Shown piece after piece: positions 53,727 to 63,993 of a DNA stretch of 64,000 nucleotides. The notes under the pieces were generated by a model. The model worked only from the letters and a program-made list of their open reading frames with translations. It searched no databases and was not told the DNA's origin. Made by a program: the position numbers and the translations under genes. Origin of the DNA: an uncultured Collinsella sp. (GTDB lineage Bacteria > Actinomycetota > Coriobacteriia > Coriobacteriales > Coriobacteriaceae); the NCBI GenBank assembly GCA_900759335.1, contig CAAEUX010000102.1, positions 87,608-151,607 on the forward strand, in the 5' to 3' direction. Position 1 is the stretch's first letter; every line of letters begins with the position of its first letter.

Positions 53727-54830
53727 ATGGCGACGATGAACGAAAAAGATTACTACGAGATTCTGGGTGTCTCCAAGGACGCCACCTCGCGTGATATTCA
53801 AAAGGCCTTCCAGCAAAAGGCCCGCAAGCTCCATCCGGACGTCAACAAAGAGCCGGATGCCGAGGAAAAGTTTAAAGAGGTTTCCGAGGCCTACGCCGTG
53901 CTTTCGGACGAGCAGAAGCGTTCGCGCTACGACGCCATGCGTTCGGGCAACCCCTTCGCCGGCGCTCCTACGGCTTCGCCCTATGGCGGCGGCTACGCCG
54001 GTAGCGCGGGCTATGGCAATCCCTTTGAGGGCGGTTTTCCCTTTGGTGGCGCCTGGGGCCAGCCGCGTCGCGGGCAGGCTGCCTACAATCCCGAGAACGG
54101 CGCCAACGTGGTCGTCGATATCAAACTCGACGCCAAGGAGGCCAAGGGCGGTGCCCGCAAGACCGTCCGCTACACGCGCTTCGACACTTGTGGTCACTGC
54201 GGCGGCTCGGGCTCCGTTTCGTCTGAGCATGCCCATACCTGCCCGAGCTGCGGTGGCCGCGGCCACATCGACGTTGACCTGTCCTTCCTGTTTGGTGCAG
54301 GCACGTTCCAGTCGGTCTGCCCCGAGTGCGGCGGTTCCGGTAAGGTCGTGGCCGACCCCTGCCCTGATTGCGGTGGCAGCGGTCGTACTCGCGTAACCTC
54401 CGAGCAGACGATTGAGTTTCCCGCCGGCACGCACGATGGCGACGAGGTCCGCATTAGCGGCATGGGGCATGCTGGCACCAACGGTGCCGCGGGCGGCGAC
54501 CTGGTCGGCCGCGCCCATGTTGAAGCCGAGCGCTTGGAAGGCAAAGCTCGTACCGGTTTTTACCTGATGGGCATCGTGGCGCCGTTTTTGGTGCTGTCGG
54601 CCATTTCGGGCGTGTTCTCGGCCTTTGCCGTGATGTGCTTTATTCCGTTTACCATGGGCCTGTTTATGGTGCTTTCGGACGGTGTGCTTCATCGTAGTCT
54701 GCTGTGGTGGAAGCGCGGTGCGATGCAGTTTGCCAACGGTTTTGCCAACGGCTTCATGTTCGCGCTCGTGTCGGTTTGGTTCGCGAGCTGCTCGCAACGT
54801 GCCATGCTTTCGCCCTACGCAATGCAATAA
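53727..54830 (+). CDS. Membrane-anchored DnaJ-like protein (J domain, zinc fingers, C-terminal membrane segments)
   Basis: A 367-residue J-protein of unusual build. Residues 4-72 are a J domain with HPD at 36-38, followed by a Gly/Phe-rich stretch (GGGYAGSAGYGNPFEGGFPFGG). Client-binding domain I (NVVVDIKLDAKEAKGGARK) is interrupted by a complete cysteine-rich zinc domain (CGHCGGSG, CPSCGGRG, CPECGGSG, CPDCGGSG) and resumes to GDLVGRAHVEAER. CTD II and the dimerisation helix are missing. Instead, from about residue 277 two close hydrophobic helices (IVAPFLVLSAISGVFSAFAV, IPFTMGLFMVL) and a third (ANGFMFALVSVWFA) follow. AGGAGG precedes the ATG. It lies 81 bp before a standard dnaJ. Confidence 0.85.
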   Translation: MATMNEKDYYEILGVSKDATSRDIQKAFQQKARKLHPDVNKEPDAEEKFKEVSEAYAVLSDEQKRSRYDAMRSGNPFAGAPTASPYGGGYAGSAGYGNPFEGGFPFGGAWGQPRRGQAAYNPENGANVVVDIKLDAKEAKGGARKTVRYTRFDTCGHCGGSGSVSSEHAHTCPSCGGRGHIDVDLSFLFGAGTFQSVCPECGGSGKVVADPCPDCGGSGRTRVTSEQTIEFPAGTHDGDEVRISGMGHAGTNGAAGGDLVGRAHVEAERLEGKARTGFYLMGIVAPFLVLSAISGVFSAFAVMCFIPFTMGLFMVLSDGVLHRSLLWWKRGAMQFANGFANGFMFALVSVWFASCSQRAMLSPYAMQ

Positions 54831-54911
54831 CATCAAACCCTCTGTTTGCGGTCGGCCCAGCTTGGGTATAGGACGCACTGTGACAATAATGAAAGTCGGA
54901 AGGATTCGGTC

Positions 54912-56060
54912 GTGTCGGAAAATAGGGATTACTACGAGGTACTTGGCGTCGACAAGGATGCCGACGCGCGGACGATTAAGCGCGCGTTTCTAAAGAAGGC
55001 CCGTACCGTACACCCGGACGTTTCGGACGACCCCGAGGCCGAGGCCAAGTTCAAGGAGCTCAACGAGGCCTATTCCGTTCTTTCCGATGAGCAGAAGCGT
55101 GCTAACTACGACCGTTACGGCACCGCCGACGGCCCTGGTGGTTCGGGCTACGTCGATATCAACGATATCTTTGGTGGCATGGGCATGGACGACTTGTTCT
55201 CGTCGTTCTTTGGCGGCGGTGCCGGCGGTGGCGCCCGCAGCCGTCGTGAGCGTCGTCGCGGACGTGACATGGCCATCTCGCTTTCGGTGACGCTCGAGGA
55301 GGCGGCGCTCGGCTGCAAAAAGACGATCAGCTATGACCGCCTTGCTCCTTGCGAGGACTGCAATGGCACCGGTAGGGCAGAGGGCGCACAGGAAAAGCAG
55401 TGCGGCCGCTGCCACGGTACGGGCTACGTCACGACGGTTCAGCGTTCGTTCCTGGGCCAGGTTCAGTCTTCCTCGCCTTGCCCCGACTGCCATGGCGAGG
55501 GCACGGTTATCGACCATCCCTGCGAGACCTGCGACGGTCAGGGCCGCACGCCTTCGCACGAAAAGATCGACATCGATATTCCCGCCGGCGTTTCGACCGG
55601 TCGCCAGCTGCGCGTGAGCGGCTTTGGCGAGGCCGGCCTTCGCGGCGAGCCCTCGGGCGACCTGATTGTCAACGTGCGTGTTGCCGACCATGAGCGCTTT
55701 AAGCGTAACGGTGACGACCTGTACCTGGTGAGCGATATCTCGATTGCGCAGGCTGCGCTCGGCTGCGAGATCGAGGTCGAGGGCATTATGCCCGACGAGG
55801 TCGTTAAGGTGACGGTTCCCGCCGGCGCCCAGTACGGCGATACCGTGAGCGTCAATAATTACGGCATGCCGCGCATTGGCGGTGGCGGTTCGCGTGGTCG
55901 CCTGATCGTGCAGCTGCGCGTGGTCGTTCCCACCAATCTTTCCAATAAGCAACGCGAGCTGCTCCGTGCTTTTGCCGATGAGATGGGCGATGACGTTGCT
56001 TCCGGTAAGAAGTCGGTGACCGACCGTATCAAGAGTGCCCTCGACGATATCCTCGATTAA
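54912..56060 (+). CDS. dnaJ: Chaperone protein DnaJ
   Basis: A standard DnaJ of 382 residues, co-chaperone of DnaK. The J domain has HPD in ARTVHPDVSDD; a Gly-rich region (FFGGGAGGGARS) follows. The zinc domain has CEDCNGTG, CGRCHGTG, CPDCHGEG and CETCDGQG; CTD I and II are complete (RVSGFGEAGLRGEPSGDL, VKVTVPAGAQYGDTV), as is the C-terminal helix. The GTG start has GGAAGGA 7 bp upstream. It is followed at 9 bp by mtaB. No dnaK or grpE is in the window. Confidence 0.95.
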   Translation: MSENRDYYEVLGVDKDADARTIKRAFLKKARTVHPDVSDDPEAEAKFKELNEAYSVLSDEQKRANYDRYGTADGPGGSGYVDINDIFGGMGMDDLFSSFFGGGAGGGARSRRERRRGRDMAISLSVTLEEAALGCKKTISYDRLAPCEDCNGTGRAEGAQEKQCGRCHGTGYVTTVQRSFLGQVQSSSPCPDCHGEGTVIDHPCETCDGQGRTPSHEKIDIDIPAGVSTGRQLRVSGFGEAGLRGEPSGDLIVNVRVADHERFKRNGDDLYLVSDISIAQAALGCEIEVEGIMPDEVVKVTVPAGAQYGDTVSVNNYGMPRIGGGGSRGRLIVQLRVVVPTNLSNKQRELLRAFADEMGDDVASGKKSVTDRIKSALDDILD

Positions 56061-56069
56061 GGAGCCCGC

Positions 56070-57362
56070 GTGCTCGCACCCCATATTTCCGTCGTCAACC
56101 TCGGCTGCCGCGTCAACCGGGTTGAGTCTGACCGTATCACTGCCGACCTTATGCGCCTGGGCTTTGCTATTGTGGAGCCCCAGGATGCCGATCTGATCGT
56201 CATTAACACCTGTGCCGTTACGGGCGAGGCCGAGGCCAAGACCCGTAAGGCCGTCCGTCATGCGCTGGCCTATCCAAACGAGCCCTATGTGGTCGTAACC
56301 GGCTGCGTCGTCAACCTGCATCCCGAGGAGTTGCTGGAGCTCTCCGATCGCGTGATCGCCGAGCCGTCCAAGATTGACGTCGCCGAGCGCGTCTGCGAGG
56401 TGCTGGGTGTCGAATCCGATAGCGTTCCCGCCTGCAGCGATGGCGAGGTGGTCGATGCGCTCGGTCGCTCTCGCCTGGGCGTGAAGATTCAGGACGGCTG
56501 CAACCATCGCTGCACCTATTGCATTGTGTGGAAGGCACGCGGCCCCGAGCGCTCCGTGCCCGTCGAGTCCGTGCTCGAGCAAGTTCGCGAGGCCCAGGAG
56601 GCCGGCGTGCCCGAGGTGGTGCTGACCGGTGTGAACCTGGGTGCCTACGATGGCAAGAGCGCGACCGACGAGCACGTCGAAATCGATGAGCTGCTCGAGG
56701 CCATCATGGAGCGCACGTCTATTCCGCATGTGCGCATTTCCTCGGTCGAGCCCATGGATATCTCCGAGCGCCTGCTTAAGGTTATGGCGCGCTATCCGCA
56801 GCGTATCGCCCCGTTTTTGCACCTGCCCGTGCAGTCCGGCTGCACGGCGACCCTGCATCGCATGGGCCGTCCCTATAGCGCCGAGGCCTTTGAGGACACG
56901 GTGCGTATGATTCGTGCCATCTTGCCCCAGGCGTCCCTTTCGTGCGATGTCATCGTCGGTTTTCCCGGCGAGACGGACGAGGAGTTTGAGGAGTCGCTGG
57001 CGCTGTGCCGCCGCGTGGGCTTTTCGCGTATGCACGTGTTTCGCTACAGCAGGCGTCCCGGTACCCTTGCCGCCGACATGCCCGACCAGGTGCCGCCTGA
57101 GGTTATGGCCGAGCGCAGTCGTCGTATGCGAGCCGCGGCGCAGGAGCTTGCCATTGCCGACGCTCGTCGTCGCGTGGGCACGGTCGAGCGTGCCGTGCTC
57201 GAGTATGGTGACAACCTGACGCTCGGCTCGTTCCATCATGCCCGTCTTGACGATACCTGTGGACTTACAGCCCCGTGCCTGCTCGATGTTGCTATCATCG
57301 GAGTCGATGATTCCGGCTTGGTCCATGCACGCAGGGAGGTTCATGGAAGCCTCGAAGATTAG
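56070..57362 (+). CDS. mtaB: tRNA (N6-threonylcarbamoyladenosine(37)-C2)-methylthiotransferase
   Basis: A radical SAM enzyme of the MiaB family that methylthiolates t6A37. It has 430 residues. The UPF0004 domain carries the three cluster cysteines (NLGCRVN, INTCAVT, VVTGCVV); the radical SAM motif is CNHRCTYCIV; a TRAM domain lies at the C-terminus. The N-terminal GCRVN and the dnaJ link point to MtaB rather than MiaB. The residue after CIV is Trp where Pro is usual. The GTG start has AAGGAGC upstream. It overlaps phoH by 20 bp. Confidence 0.9.
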   Translation: MLAPHISVVNLGCRVNRVESDRITADLMRLGFAIVEPQDADLIVINTCAVTGEAEAKTRKAVRHALAYPNEPYVVVTGCVVNLHPEELLELSDRVIAEPSKIDVAERVCEVLGVESDSVPACSDGEVVDALGRSRLGVKIQDGCNHRCTYCIVWKARGPERSVPVESVLEQVREAQEAGVPEVVLTGVNLGAYDGKSATDEHVEIDELLEAIMERTSIPHVRISSVEPMDISERLLKVMARYPQRIAPFLHLPVQSGCTATLHRMGRPYSAEAFEDTVRMIRAILPQASLSCDVIVGFPGETDEEFEESLALCRRVGFSRMHVFRYSRRPGTLAADMPDQVPPEVMAERSRRMRAAAQELAIADARRRVGTVERAVLEYGDNLTLGSFHHARLDDTCGLTAPCLLDVAIIGVDDSGLVHARREVHGSLED

Positions 57363-58329
57363 ACTTACCGTTCCCGAGGGAATTGATCCCTCGCGCGTTT
57401 TGGGCGCCGGCGACGGCGTCCTTCGTGCGCTCGAGAGCTTGGTTCGCGCCCATGTGGTCGCCCGTGGCGATAGCATCTCCGTGAGCGGCGACCCGGACGA
57501 GCTCGAACTCGTGGCGCGCTTTTTCGAGCACGCTTTTCGCGAGGCGGCCGCCGGGCGCACGCTGTCTGCCGACGATGTCTCTCGCTGCCTGGCCGTCTTG
57601 CGCGACGGTGAGCACGAGGCTACGTCGCTTCGCGATGACGTGCTGCTTTCGTATCGCGGCCGCGTCATTCGCCCCAAGACGCTCGGGCAAAAGCGCTATG
57701 TGGATGCCATCCGCTCGCATACCATCACGTTTGGCTTGGGTCCTGCCGGTACCGGTAAGACCTATCTGGCTATGGCGCTCGCCGTTGCCGCGCTCAAGCG
57801 TCACGAGGTGGGCCGTCTGATCTTGACGCGTCCGGTTGTCGAGGCGGGGGAGAATCTGGGCTTTTTGCCCGGCACCCTCGAGGAAAAGATCGATCCCTAC
57901 ATGCGTCCGCTTTACGACGCCCTTTTTGACATGATGGATCGCGAGCGCACCGATGAGCTTATGGAGCGCGGCGTGATCGAGATCGCCCCGCTTGCCTACA
58001 TGCGCGGCCGCACGCTGAGCGATGCCTTCGTGGTGCTCGACGAGGCGCAAAATACCACGCCCGAGCAGATGAAGATGTTCCTGACACGCCTTGGGTTCAA
58101 CTCCAAGTTCGTGATTACCGGCGACCTGAGCCAGCGCGACCTGGTGGGTCGTCGTGGCGGCTTGGCGGATGTCGAGAAGATTTTGGGCCGTGTCGATGAT
58201 GTCACATTTTCGCACCTCGAGCGTGCCGACGTGGTGCGCCATGCCCTGGTGGGTCGTATCGTCGAGGCATACGATACTTATGATGATGTGCGCGAGAAGC
58301 GCGTACGTGACCGAAAGGAGTCCCGTTGA
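57343..58329 (+). CDS. PhoH-family ATPase (PhoL type)
   Basis: A 328-residue protein with an N-terminal KH-like region (ISVSGDPDELELVARFF) and the PhoH ATPase: Walker A FGLGPAGTGKTYLAMA, GENLGFLPGTLEEKIDPYMRP (core residues), Walker B AFVVLDEAQNTTPEQMKMF, and sensor region GDLSQRDL. The family is linked to RNA metabolism and ribosome quality control through its constant pairing with ybeY; its exact reaction is not settled. The ATG at 57343 follows GGGAGGT. It overlaps ybeY by 4 bp. Confidence 0.93.
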   Translation: MEASKIRLTVPEGIDPSRVLGAGDGVLRALESLVRAHVVARGDSISVSGDPDELELVARFFEHAFREAAAGRTLSADDVSRCLAVLRDGEHEATSLRDDVLLSYRGRVIRPKTLGQKRYVDAIRSHTITFGLGPAGTGKTYLAMALAVAALKRHEVGRLILTRPVVEAGENLGFLPGTLEEKIDPYMRPLYDALFDMMDRERTDELMERGVIEIAPLAYMRGRTLSDAFVVLDEAQNTTPEQMKMFLTRLGFNSKFVITGDLSQRDLVGRRGGLADVEKILGRVDDVTFSHLERADVVRHALVGRIVEAYDTYDDVREKRVRDRKESR

Positions 58330-58835
58330 GTGTATTGATCAGCAACGATGCCGAGCTCGATACGCTGCTCGACGCGCAGGAGGTGGAGCACATCTGCGAG
58401 GTTGTGCTTGCCGCCGAGGGCGTTGAGCGTGAAGTCGAGATTTCCCTTTCGTATGTCGACGAGGACGAGATGCACGAGCTCAACCACGAGTGGCGCGGTA
58501 TCGACCGCACCACCGATGTGCTCTCGTTTGAGTGCGATTCGGCCTTTGACGATGATATTCCCGCCGACGAGACGCTCGAGCTCGGCGATATCATCTTGGC
58601 CCCGCAGGTTATTGCCCGTCAGGCCCCCGGTTTTGGCAATAGCCCCGCTGACGAGTGTCGTCTGATGCTCGTACACGGCATGCTGCACCTGCTGGGCTAT
58701 GACCACATCAAGGACGACGAGGCCGAGGTCATGGAGGCCCGCGAGGACGCCATCCTGCGCGATCTGGCGCTCGAGCGCGGCGAGGACCCCAAGCTAGTTC
58801 ACGTCGGCCCCATCACCAACCACGCCCACGACTAG
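58326..58835 (+). CDS. ybeY: Endoribonuclease YbeY, 16S rRNA maturation factor
   Basis: A zinc-dependent RNase-like protein of 169 residues needed for 16S rRNA 3'-end maturation. The three zinc histidines are in HGMLHLLGYDH. The upstream Arg region LNHEWRGIDRTTDVLSFEC is characteristic. The TTG start overlaps the phoH stop (TTGA) with AAAGGAG 5-10 bp upstream, showing coupling. It is followed at 9 bp by dgkA. Confidence 0.95.
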   Translation: MSVLISNDAELDTLLDAQEVEHICEVVLAAEGVEREVEISLSYVDEDEMHELNHEWRGIDRTTDVLSFECDSAFDDDIPADETLELGDIILAPQVIARQAPGFGNSPADECRLMLVHGMLHLLGYDHIKDDEAEVMEAREDAILRDLALERGEDPKLVHVGPITNHAHD

Positions 58836-58844
58836 GAGCCGTCT

Positions 58845-59222
58845 ATGATTCCCGGATCGAACAAGGACCATCCATCCTTCTTAAAGTCGTTTTCCTACGC
58901 CATGGAGGGTTTTGTCACCGCCGTCAAGACCGAGCGCAACATCAAGGTCATGCTCGCAGCAGGCGTGTGCACCGTCATTGCCGGCTGCATTGTGGGGCTT
59001 GACATTGCCGAGTGGGCCACGATTATCATCTGCTGTGGCCTGGTGATTCATGGCGAGCTGTGTAACACCGCCATGGAGGCCATCGTCGACCTGGCGACCC
59101 AGGAGCTCCATCCGCTGGCCAAGCGTGCGAAGGACATCGCCGCCGCCTCTGTATACGTTCTTTCCATCACCGCCGCGATTGTGGGCTTACTGGTATTTGC
59201 CCACGCGCTCGGCTTTATTTAG
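58845..59222 (+). CDS. dgkA: Diacylglycerol/undecaprenol kinase family protein
   Basis: A 125-residue membrane enzyme with three hydrophobic helices. The active-site motif ELCNTAMEAIVDL and the C-terminal HPLAKRAKDIAAASVYVLS match the DgkA family. In Gram-positives this gene, beside ybeY and era, encodes an undecaprenol kinase rather than a diacylglycerol kinase; that substrate is inferred from the context. AGGAG precedes the ATG. It is 12 bp before era. Confidence 0.9.
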   Translation: MIPGSNKDHPSFLKSFSYAMEGFVTAVKTERNIKVMLAAGVCTVIAGCIVGLDIAEWATIIICCGLVIHGELCNTAMEAIVDLATQELHPLAKRAKDIAAASVYVLSITAAIVGLLVFAHALGFI

Positions 59223-59234
59223 AAAGGGATTCCC

Positions 59235-60302
59235 ATGTCCGACAATACGCAGGCTTCCGATGAGATCCTGGACGCCGAGGCCCTGGACGCGGTGGATACC
59301 GAGGGGCTCGAGGATGTCGAGGAGTTCGACCCGTTTGAGGGCATGAGCGATGAGGAGCTCGACGCCCTGTGCGACGAGGACGACAACCTCGCGGGCTTTG
59401 GCGACGTTGAGCCTGGTTTCCGCAGCGGCTTCGTGGCCCTGGTCGGACGCCCCAACGCAGGCAAGTCCACATTGCTTAATGCCTGCTATGGCAAAAAGGT
59501 CGCCATCACCTCACCGGTGGCTCAGACGACCCGCCGCCGCATGCGCGCCGTCGTCAACCGTCCCGGCTACCAGCTGGTCTTTGTCGATACCCCGGGTATT
59601 CATAAGCCCAAGGACGGTCTGGGATCCGAGCTCAACAAGAGCGCGTTGTTCGAGCTGAACGATGTCGATGTCGTCGCGTTTTTGATTGATGCCACCAAGC
59701 CGATCGGCAGGGGAGACGCTTGGGTTGCCGAGCGCGTCAAGAATGCCCGCTCTAAGAAGGTCCTAGTGCTTACCAAGGCCGATGAGGCCGACCCCGCACA
59801 GGTTATGGAGCAGCTTAAGGCTGCCCACGAGCTCATGGAGTATGACGACGAGATCGTGACGTCGTCGGTCAAGAACTTCAACGTCGATGCCTTTATCGAT
59901 ACCGTTGCGCACTTTTTGCCCGAGGGTCCGCGTTGGTTCCCCGAGGACATGGGTACCGACGCTTCCGACGAGACCCTTGTGGCCGAGTTTGTGCGCGAGA
60001 AGGTTCTGCGCCGCGCCCGTGATGAGATCCCGCACTCCGTGGGCGTGATCTGCGATGCGCTCGAGCAGACCAAGAAGGTGCTGCGCGTGCACGCCACCAT
60101 TTATGTTGAGCGTGAGGGCCAAAAGGGCATCATCATCGGTAAGGGCGGCGAGATGATCAAGCATATCGGTATCGACGCCCGTCGCGATCTTGAGCGCATT
60201 TTTGGCACGCAGGTCTTTTTGGAGCTGGACGTGAAGGTCAAGGCCGGCTGGCGTGACGACGAGTCCCAGATTCGTCGCTTTGGCTACAACGCCGAGGACT
60301 AA
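59235..60302 (+). CDS. era: GTPase Era with an acidic N-terminal extension
   Basis: Era binds the 3' end of 16S rRNA and checks 30S assembly. It has 355 residues. The G domain starts near residue 65 (GFVALVGRPNAGKSTLLNA, then TTRRRMRAV, DTPGIHKP, TKAD), and the KH domain is KGIIIGKGGEMIKHIGIDARR. The first 60 or so residues are an acidic stretch rich in Asp and Glu (EEFDPFEGMSDEELDALCDE), absent from standard ~300-residue Era. The ATG follows AGAAAGGG, so the extension is probably translated. Followed by recO at 15 bp. Confidence 0.95.
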   Translation: MSDNTQASDEILDAEALDAVDTEGLEDVEEFDPFEGMSDEELDALCDEDDNLAGFGDVEPGFRSGFVALVGRPNAGKSTLLNACYGKKVAITSPVAQTTRRRMRAVVNRPGYQLVFVDTPGIHKPKDGLGSELNKSALFELNDVDVVAFLIDATKPIGRGDAWVAERVKNARSKKVLVLTKADEADPAQVMEQLKAAHELMEYDDEIVTSSVKNFNVDAFIDTVAHFLPEGPRWFPEDMGTDASDETLVAEFVREKVLRRARDEIPHSVGVICDALEQTKKVLRVHATIYVEREGQKGIIIGKGGEMIKHIGIDARRDLERIFGTQVFLELDVKVKAGWRDDESQIRRFGYNAED

Positions 60303-60317
60303 GGACGCGCGGCGCGC

Positions 60318-61067
60318 ATGGCAGGCTCCCGGACATATCGAACGAAGGTGCTCGTCCTCGACAAGACGAAGCTCAAAGAGACGGACCTGATCCTGACGAT
60401 GCTTGACGAGCGGGGTCGGCAGGTTCGTGCCGTGGCAAAGGGCGCCCGCAAACCCGGTGGGCGCCTGGCTGCGCGCTGCGAGCTGTTCTGTACCGTCGAT
60501 ATGCTGCTCGCGCATGGGCGGTCTCTCGACGTGGTTTCCCAGGCCGAGCTTATGGAGGCGCCGCTCGGCGCTGCGCCCGATTACGAGACGACTTGCGCCG
60601 CAAGCGCGATCGCCGAGGTTGCTCGCGTGTGCTCGTTCGAGGACGCCGAGGACCCGTTTACCTTTGCCATCACGCAGCGAGCGCTTGCCCTGGTGGGCAG
60701 CGGGCTCGACACAGCGCATATGGATCTGCTTGTGGCGGCATATGTCTTTAAACTGTTGTCGCACGTTGGCTACCGACCCGATTTTTCGGCCTGCGTGCTG
60801 TGCGGAGACCCCATGCTGTCGTATTTTTCGCCTCAGGCCGGCGGGCTCATGTGCGGCTCGTGCGCGTCGAGCGTTCCGGGTGCCGAGTTGGTGTCGACCG
60901 GTGAGGTCGCATGGCTGCGTGCCCTCATGTCCATGACCTTCGATGCGCTCATGGCCGAGAGGGTCGATCCCCATACCGCAGCCTTTTTGCTGGGGCTTTC
61001 GCATGTTTGGGCTGCGACGCACGCCGATCAACGCCTCCGTGCGATGGAATTCATGTTGGGTCGGTGA
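60318..61067 (+). CDS. recO: DNA repair protein RecO
   Basis: RecO works with RecR to load RecA on SSB-coated DNA. It has 249 residues: an N-terminal OB fold (RTYRTKVLVLDKTKLKETDLIL, VAKGARKPGGRLAARCELF as blocks), a helical domain, and a zinc finger CVLCGDP with CGSCASS. The ATG has AAGGACGCG upstream. Placement after era is conserved in Gram-positives, where glyQS usually follows; here glyQS is about 50 kb away in the window. Confidence 0.93.
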   Translation: MAGSRTYRTKVLVLDKTKLKETDLILTMLDERGRQVRAVAKGARKPGGRLAARCELFCTVDMLLAHGRSLDVVSQAELMEAPLGAAPDYETTCAASAIAEVARVCSFEDAEDPFTFAITQRALALVGSGLDTAHMDLLVAAYVFKLLSHVGYRPDFSACVLCGDPMLSYFSPQAGGLMCGSCASSVPGAELVSTGEVAWLRALMSMTFDALMAERVDPHTAAFLLGLSHVWAATHADQRLRAMEFMLGR

Positions 61068-61094
61068 TGATGCGCAGGCGCGGGCTGCTTGTGG

Positions 61095-61190
61095 TATCAT
61101 GCCAACCTGTTGGTACCTCGACCTTGGTTGCTCGCTCCACCGGCGGCTTCCCAGTCCGAGGCGAATCGAGTCGCCCGCGGGCGACGTAAA
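61095..61190 (+). promoter_or_regulatory. Promoter and structured leader of rpsO
   Basis: A TATCAT -10-like hexamer lies at 61095-61100, with no clear -35. The 100-nt leader contains a 7-bp palindrome GTCGCCC-GC-GGGCGAC at 61170-61185, about 20 bp before the rpsO start. S15 represses its own translation through leader structures in several bacteria; a similar role here is inference. Confidence 0.35.
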
Positions 61191-61205
61191 ACGAAAGGTG
61201 AAACA

Positions 61206-61484
61206 ATGACTGTTTCCAAAGAGCGCAAGGCGGAGCTGACTGCCCAGTTCGGTAACACCCCGGTCGACACCGGCAACCCCAAGGTTCAGGTCGCCATCCT
61301 GACCGAGCGCATCAAGGAGCTGACCGAGCACATGAAGTCCCACCAGAAGGACTTCCACACCCGTCGTGGCCTGCTCATGCTCGTCGGCCGTCGTCGTCGT
61401 CTTCTCTCCTACATCAAGAAGAACGACATCGTCGAGTACCGTGAGCTCATCAAGGCTCTGGGCATCCGCGACAACATCCAGTAA
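61206..61484 (+). CDS. rpsO: 30S ribosomal protein S15
   Basis: A 92-residue protein with the S15 signatures FGNTPVDTGNPKVQVAILTERI and LLMLVGRRRRLLSYI, ending in the C-terminal helix (YRELIKALGIRDN). A primary 16S rRNA-binding protein of the platform. The ATG at 61206 follows GAAAGGTG; the upstream open frame has no homology. The rpsO-pnp order is nearly universal. Confidence 0.96.
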   Translation: MTVSKERKAELTAQFGNTPVDTGNPKVQVAILTERIKELTEHMKSHQKDFHTRRGLLMLVGRRRRLLSYIKKNDIVEYRELIKALGIRDNIQ

Positions 61485-61499
61485 GGATTTGTACATGCT

Positions 61500-61531
61500 A
61501 AGAGCGTCCTGCGCAGCGGGGCGCTCTTTTT
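61500..61531 (+). terminator. Terminator between rpsO and pnp
   Basis: AGAGCGTCC pairs with GGGGCGCTCT (one G-U pair) around a short loop, followed by TTTTTG. It likely gives partial termination, with pnp transcribed by read-through or from its own promoter. Confidence 0.78.
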
Positions 61532-61598
61532 GTGTACGGGCGTGAACAATCACGCTCTGAAGCGTGGCGGGGGCAGGGGGCTCGCGTCACATGAGAAG

Positions 61599-61621
61599 CC
61601 CGCAGGCAAGGGGTCTGCGGG
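61599..61621 (+). promoter_or_regulatory. Hairpin in the pnp leader next to the ribosome-binding site
   Basis: CCCGCAG (61599-61605) pairs with CTGCGGG (61615-61621); AAAGGAG begins 3 bases later. In other bacteria the pnp leader is the target of PNPase/RNase III autoregulation; here this is only suggested by position. Confidence 0.35.
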
Positions 61622-61634
61622 GTAAAGGAGAACA

Positions 61635-63881
<2,247 letters not shown>

Positions 63882-63904
63882 CAGCTCCACATAAGCAGTT
63901 CAAC

Positions 63905-63935
63905 AAGGGCGACTTCGGACAGGGGTCGCCCTTTT
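63905..63935 (+). terminator. Rho-independent terminator of pnp
   Basis: A 9-bp stem (AAGGGCGAC with GTCGCCCTT), an 11-nt loop and a TTTT tract. Confidence 0.8.
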
Positions 63936-63987
63936 GCTATTCCCGGCGGGGTCCGCGGGTAAAGTTTATCGCGAGTTCCGCACGAAC

Positions 63988-63993
63988 AGGAGG
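63988..63993 (+). promoter_or_regulatory. Shine-Dalgarno for a gene starting just beyond the window
   Basis: AGGAGG lies seven bases before the window end with no start codon inside the window. A plus-strand gene therefore very likely begins at or within a few bases of 64001. Confidence 0.6.

Noticed and set aside
54990..57677. An 895-codon minus-strand frame across dnaJ, mtaB and phoH
   Set aside because: It spans three well-supported plus-strand genes and has no motif or start signal.
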